Shown here piece by piece: positions 5,789 through 5,937 of a stretch of 5,937 nucleotides of DNA. The DNA comes from Methanobacteriota archaeon. Lineage in GTDB: Archaea > Thermoplasmatota > Poseidoniia > MGIII > CG-Epi1. The notes under the pieces were generated by a model that saw only the letters and a program-made list of their open reading frames with translations, was not told the DNA's origin and made no database searches. The DNA lies in contig JAAZXP010000054.1 in the NCBI GenBank assembly GCA_014240055.1, positions 1 to 5,937 on the forward strand, written 5' to 3'. A program made the position numbers and the translations under genes. The stretch's first letter is position 1; each line of letters opens with the position of its first letter.

Positions 5789-5937
5789 TCCAGGATCTTT
5801 CAGACTGGGATGTTTCAAGTGTGTGGAGTTGCATTCTTTGGAATAATAGTTATGTCTTATCACGCTTGGAAAATGGAAGGTATTCAGTTAGCAGATGGGG
5901 CAAATCAGCAATTATCTTCTTTACATCAAAGGCACGT
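5786..5937 (+). CDS. Possible plus-strand ORF running off right edge (uncertain)
   Basis: Just where the A' homology stops, a plus-strand frame opens after a TAA at 5783-5785 and stays open for about 50 codons to the edge. From the ATG at 5810 it reads M-F-Q-V-C-G-V-A-F-F-G-I-I-V-M, a membrane-like hydrophobic stretch, followed by a polar segment rich in Gln, Gly and Ser. The AT-rich synonymous choices and the protein-like composition suggest it could be coding. I do not recognise a family. No Shine-Dalgarno precedes the ATG, so it may also be an internal fragment of a protein joined here by a chimeric junction. A 50-codon open frame alone is weak evidence. Confidence 0.25.

Noticed and set aside
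5786..5937. Intein or intron interrupting rpoA1
   Set aside because: No C-terminal His-Asn before Cys/Ser/Thr is found at the boundary with the A' residues, no homing endonuclease motif is visible, and the flank has stops in all minus frames. An archaeal bulge-helix-bulge intron could not be judged without the other exon.
1..5937. CRISPR, toxin-antitoxin, restriction, phage or transposon content
   Set aside because: No repeat-spacer pattern, inverted terminal repeats, integrase or transposase motifs, or paired small genes were seen on either strand; the content is housekeeping and metabolic.

Overview
The window reads as archaeal DNA. It carries the end of RNA polymerase subunit A' followed at once by the separate subunit A'' (this gene is split only in archaea) and then ribosomal protein L30e. 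The AT-rich composition, the very large A'' subunit and a small EF-hand lipoprotein suggest an uncultured marine planktonic archaeon, perhaps a Marine Group II/III-like Thermoplasmatota. That placement is inference; the archaeal assignment is firm.

Every well-supported gene lies on the minus strand, so the reading order runs from the right edge to the left. At the right edge (5609-5788) is the C-terminal tail of RpoA'. Its homology breaks off near 5789 and no minus frame stays open to the window edge; a plus-strand frame is open instead. Next come a 761-residue RpoA'' (3324-5609) with about 370 extra N-terminal residues, and L30e (3036-3323). The three are packed with no gaps (TAATG overlap, then TAG directly abutting ATG), each with a good Shine-Dalgarno in the preceding gene, so they form one translationally coupled transcription/translation operon.

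After L30e the usual archaeal order (nusA, rps12, rps7) is absent. A 40-base gap leads to a single-chain transketolase (1220-2995), which is interrupted by an in-frame TAA 38 codons before its evident natural end at 1103. Seven bases further is a class I SAM-dependent methyltransferase (274-1095) resembling the mycobacterial phthiotriol dimycocerosate methyltransferase family. At the left edge is the N-terminal part of a small secreted lipoprotein with an EF-hand calcium loop (1-236), probably with its own TATA box.

The points most worth following up are the fused N-terminal region of RpoA'', the premature stop in transketolase, and the collapse of the rpoA1 reading frame at the right edge. 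I see no mobile element, CRISPR array, tRNA, rRNA or defence system.
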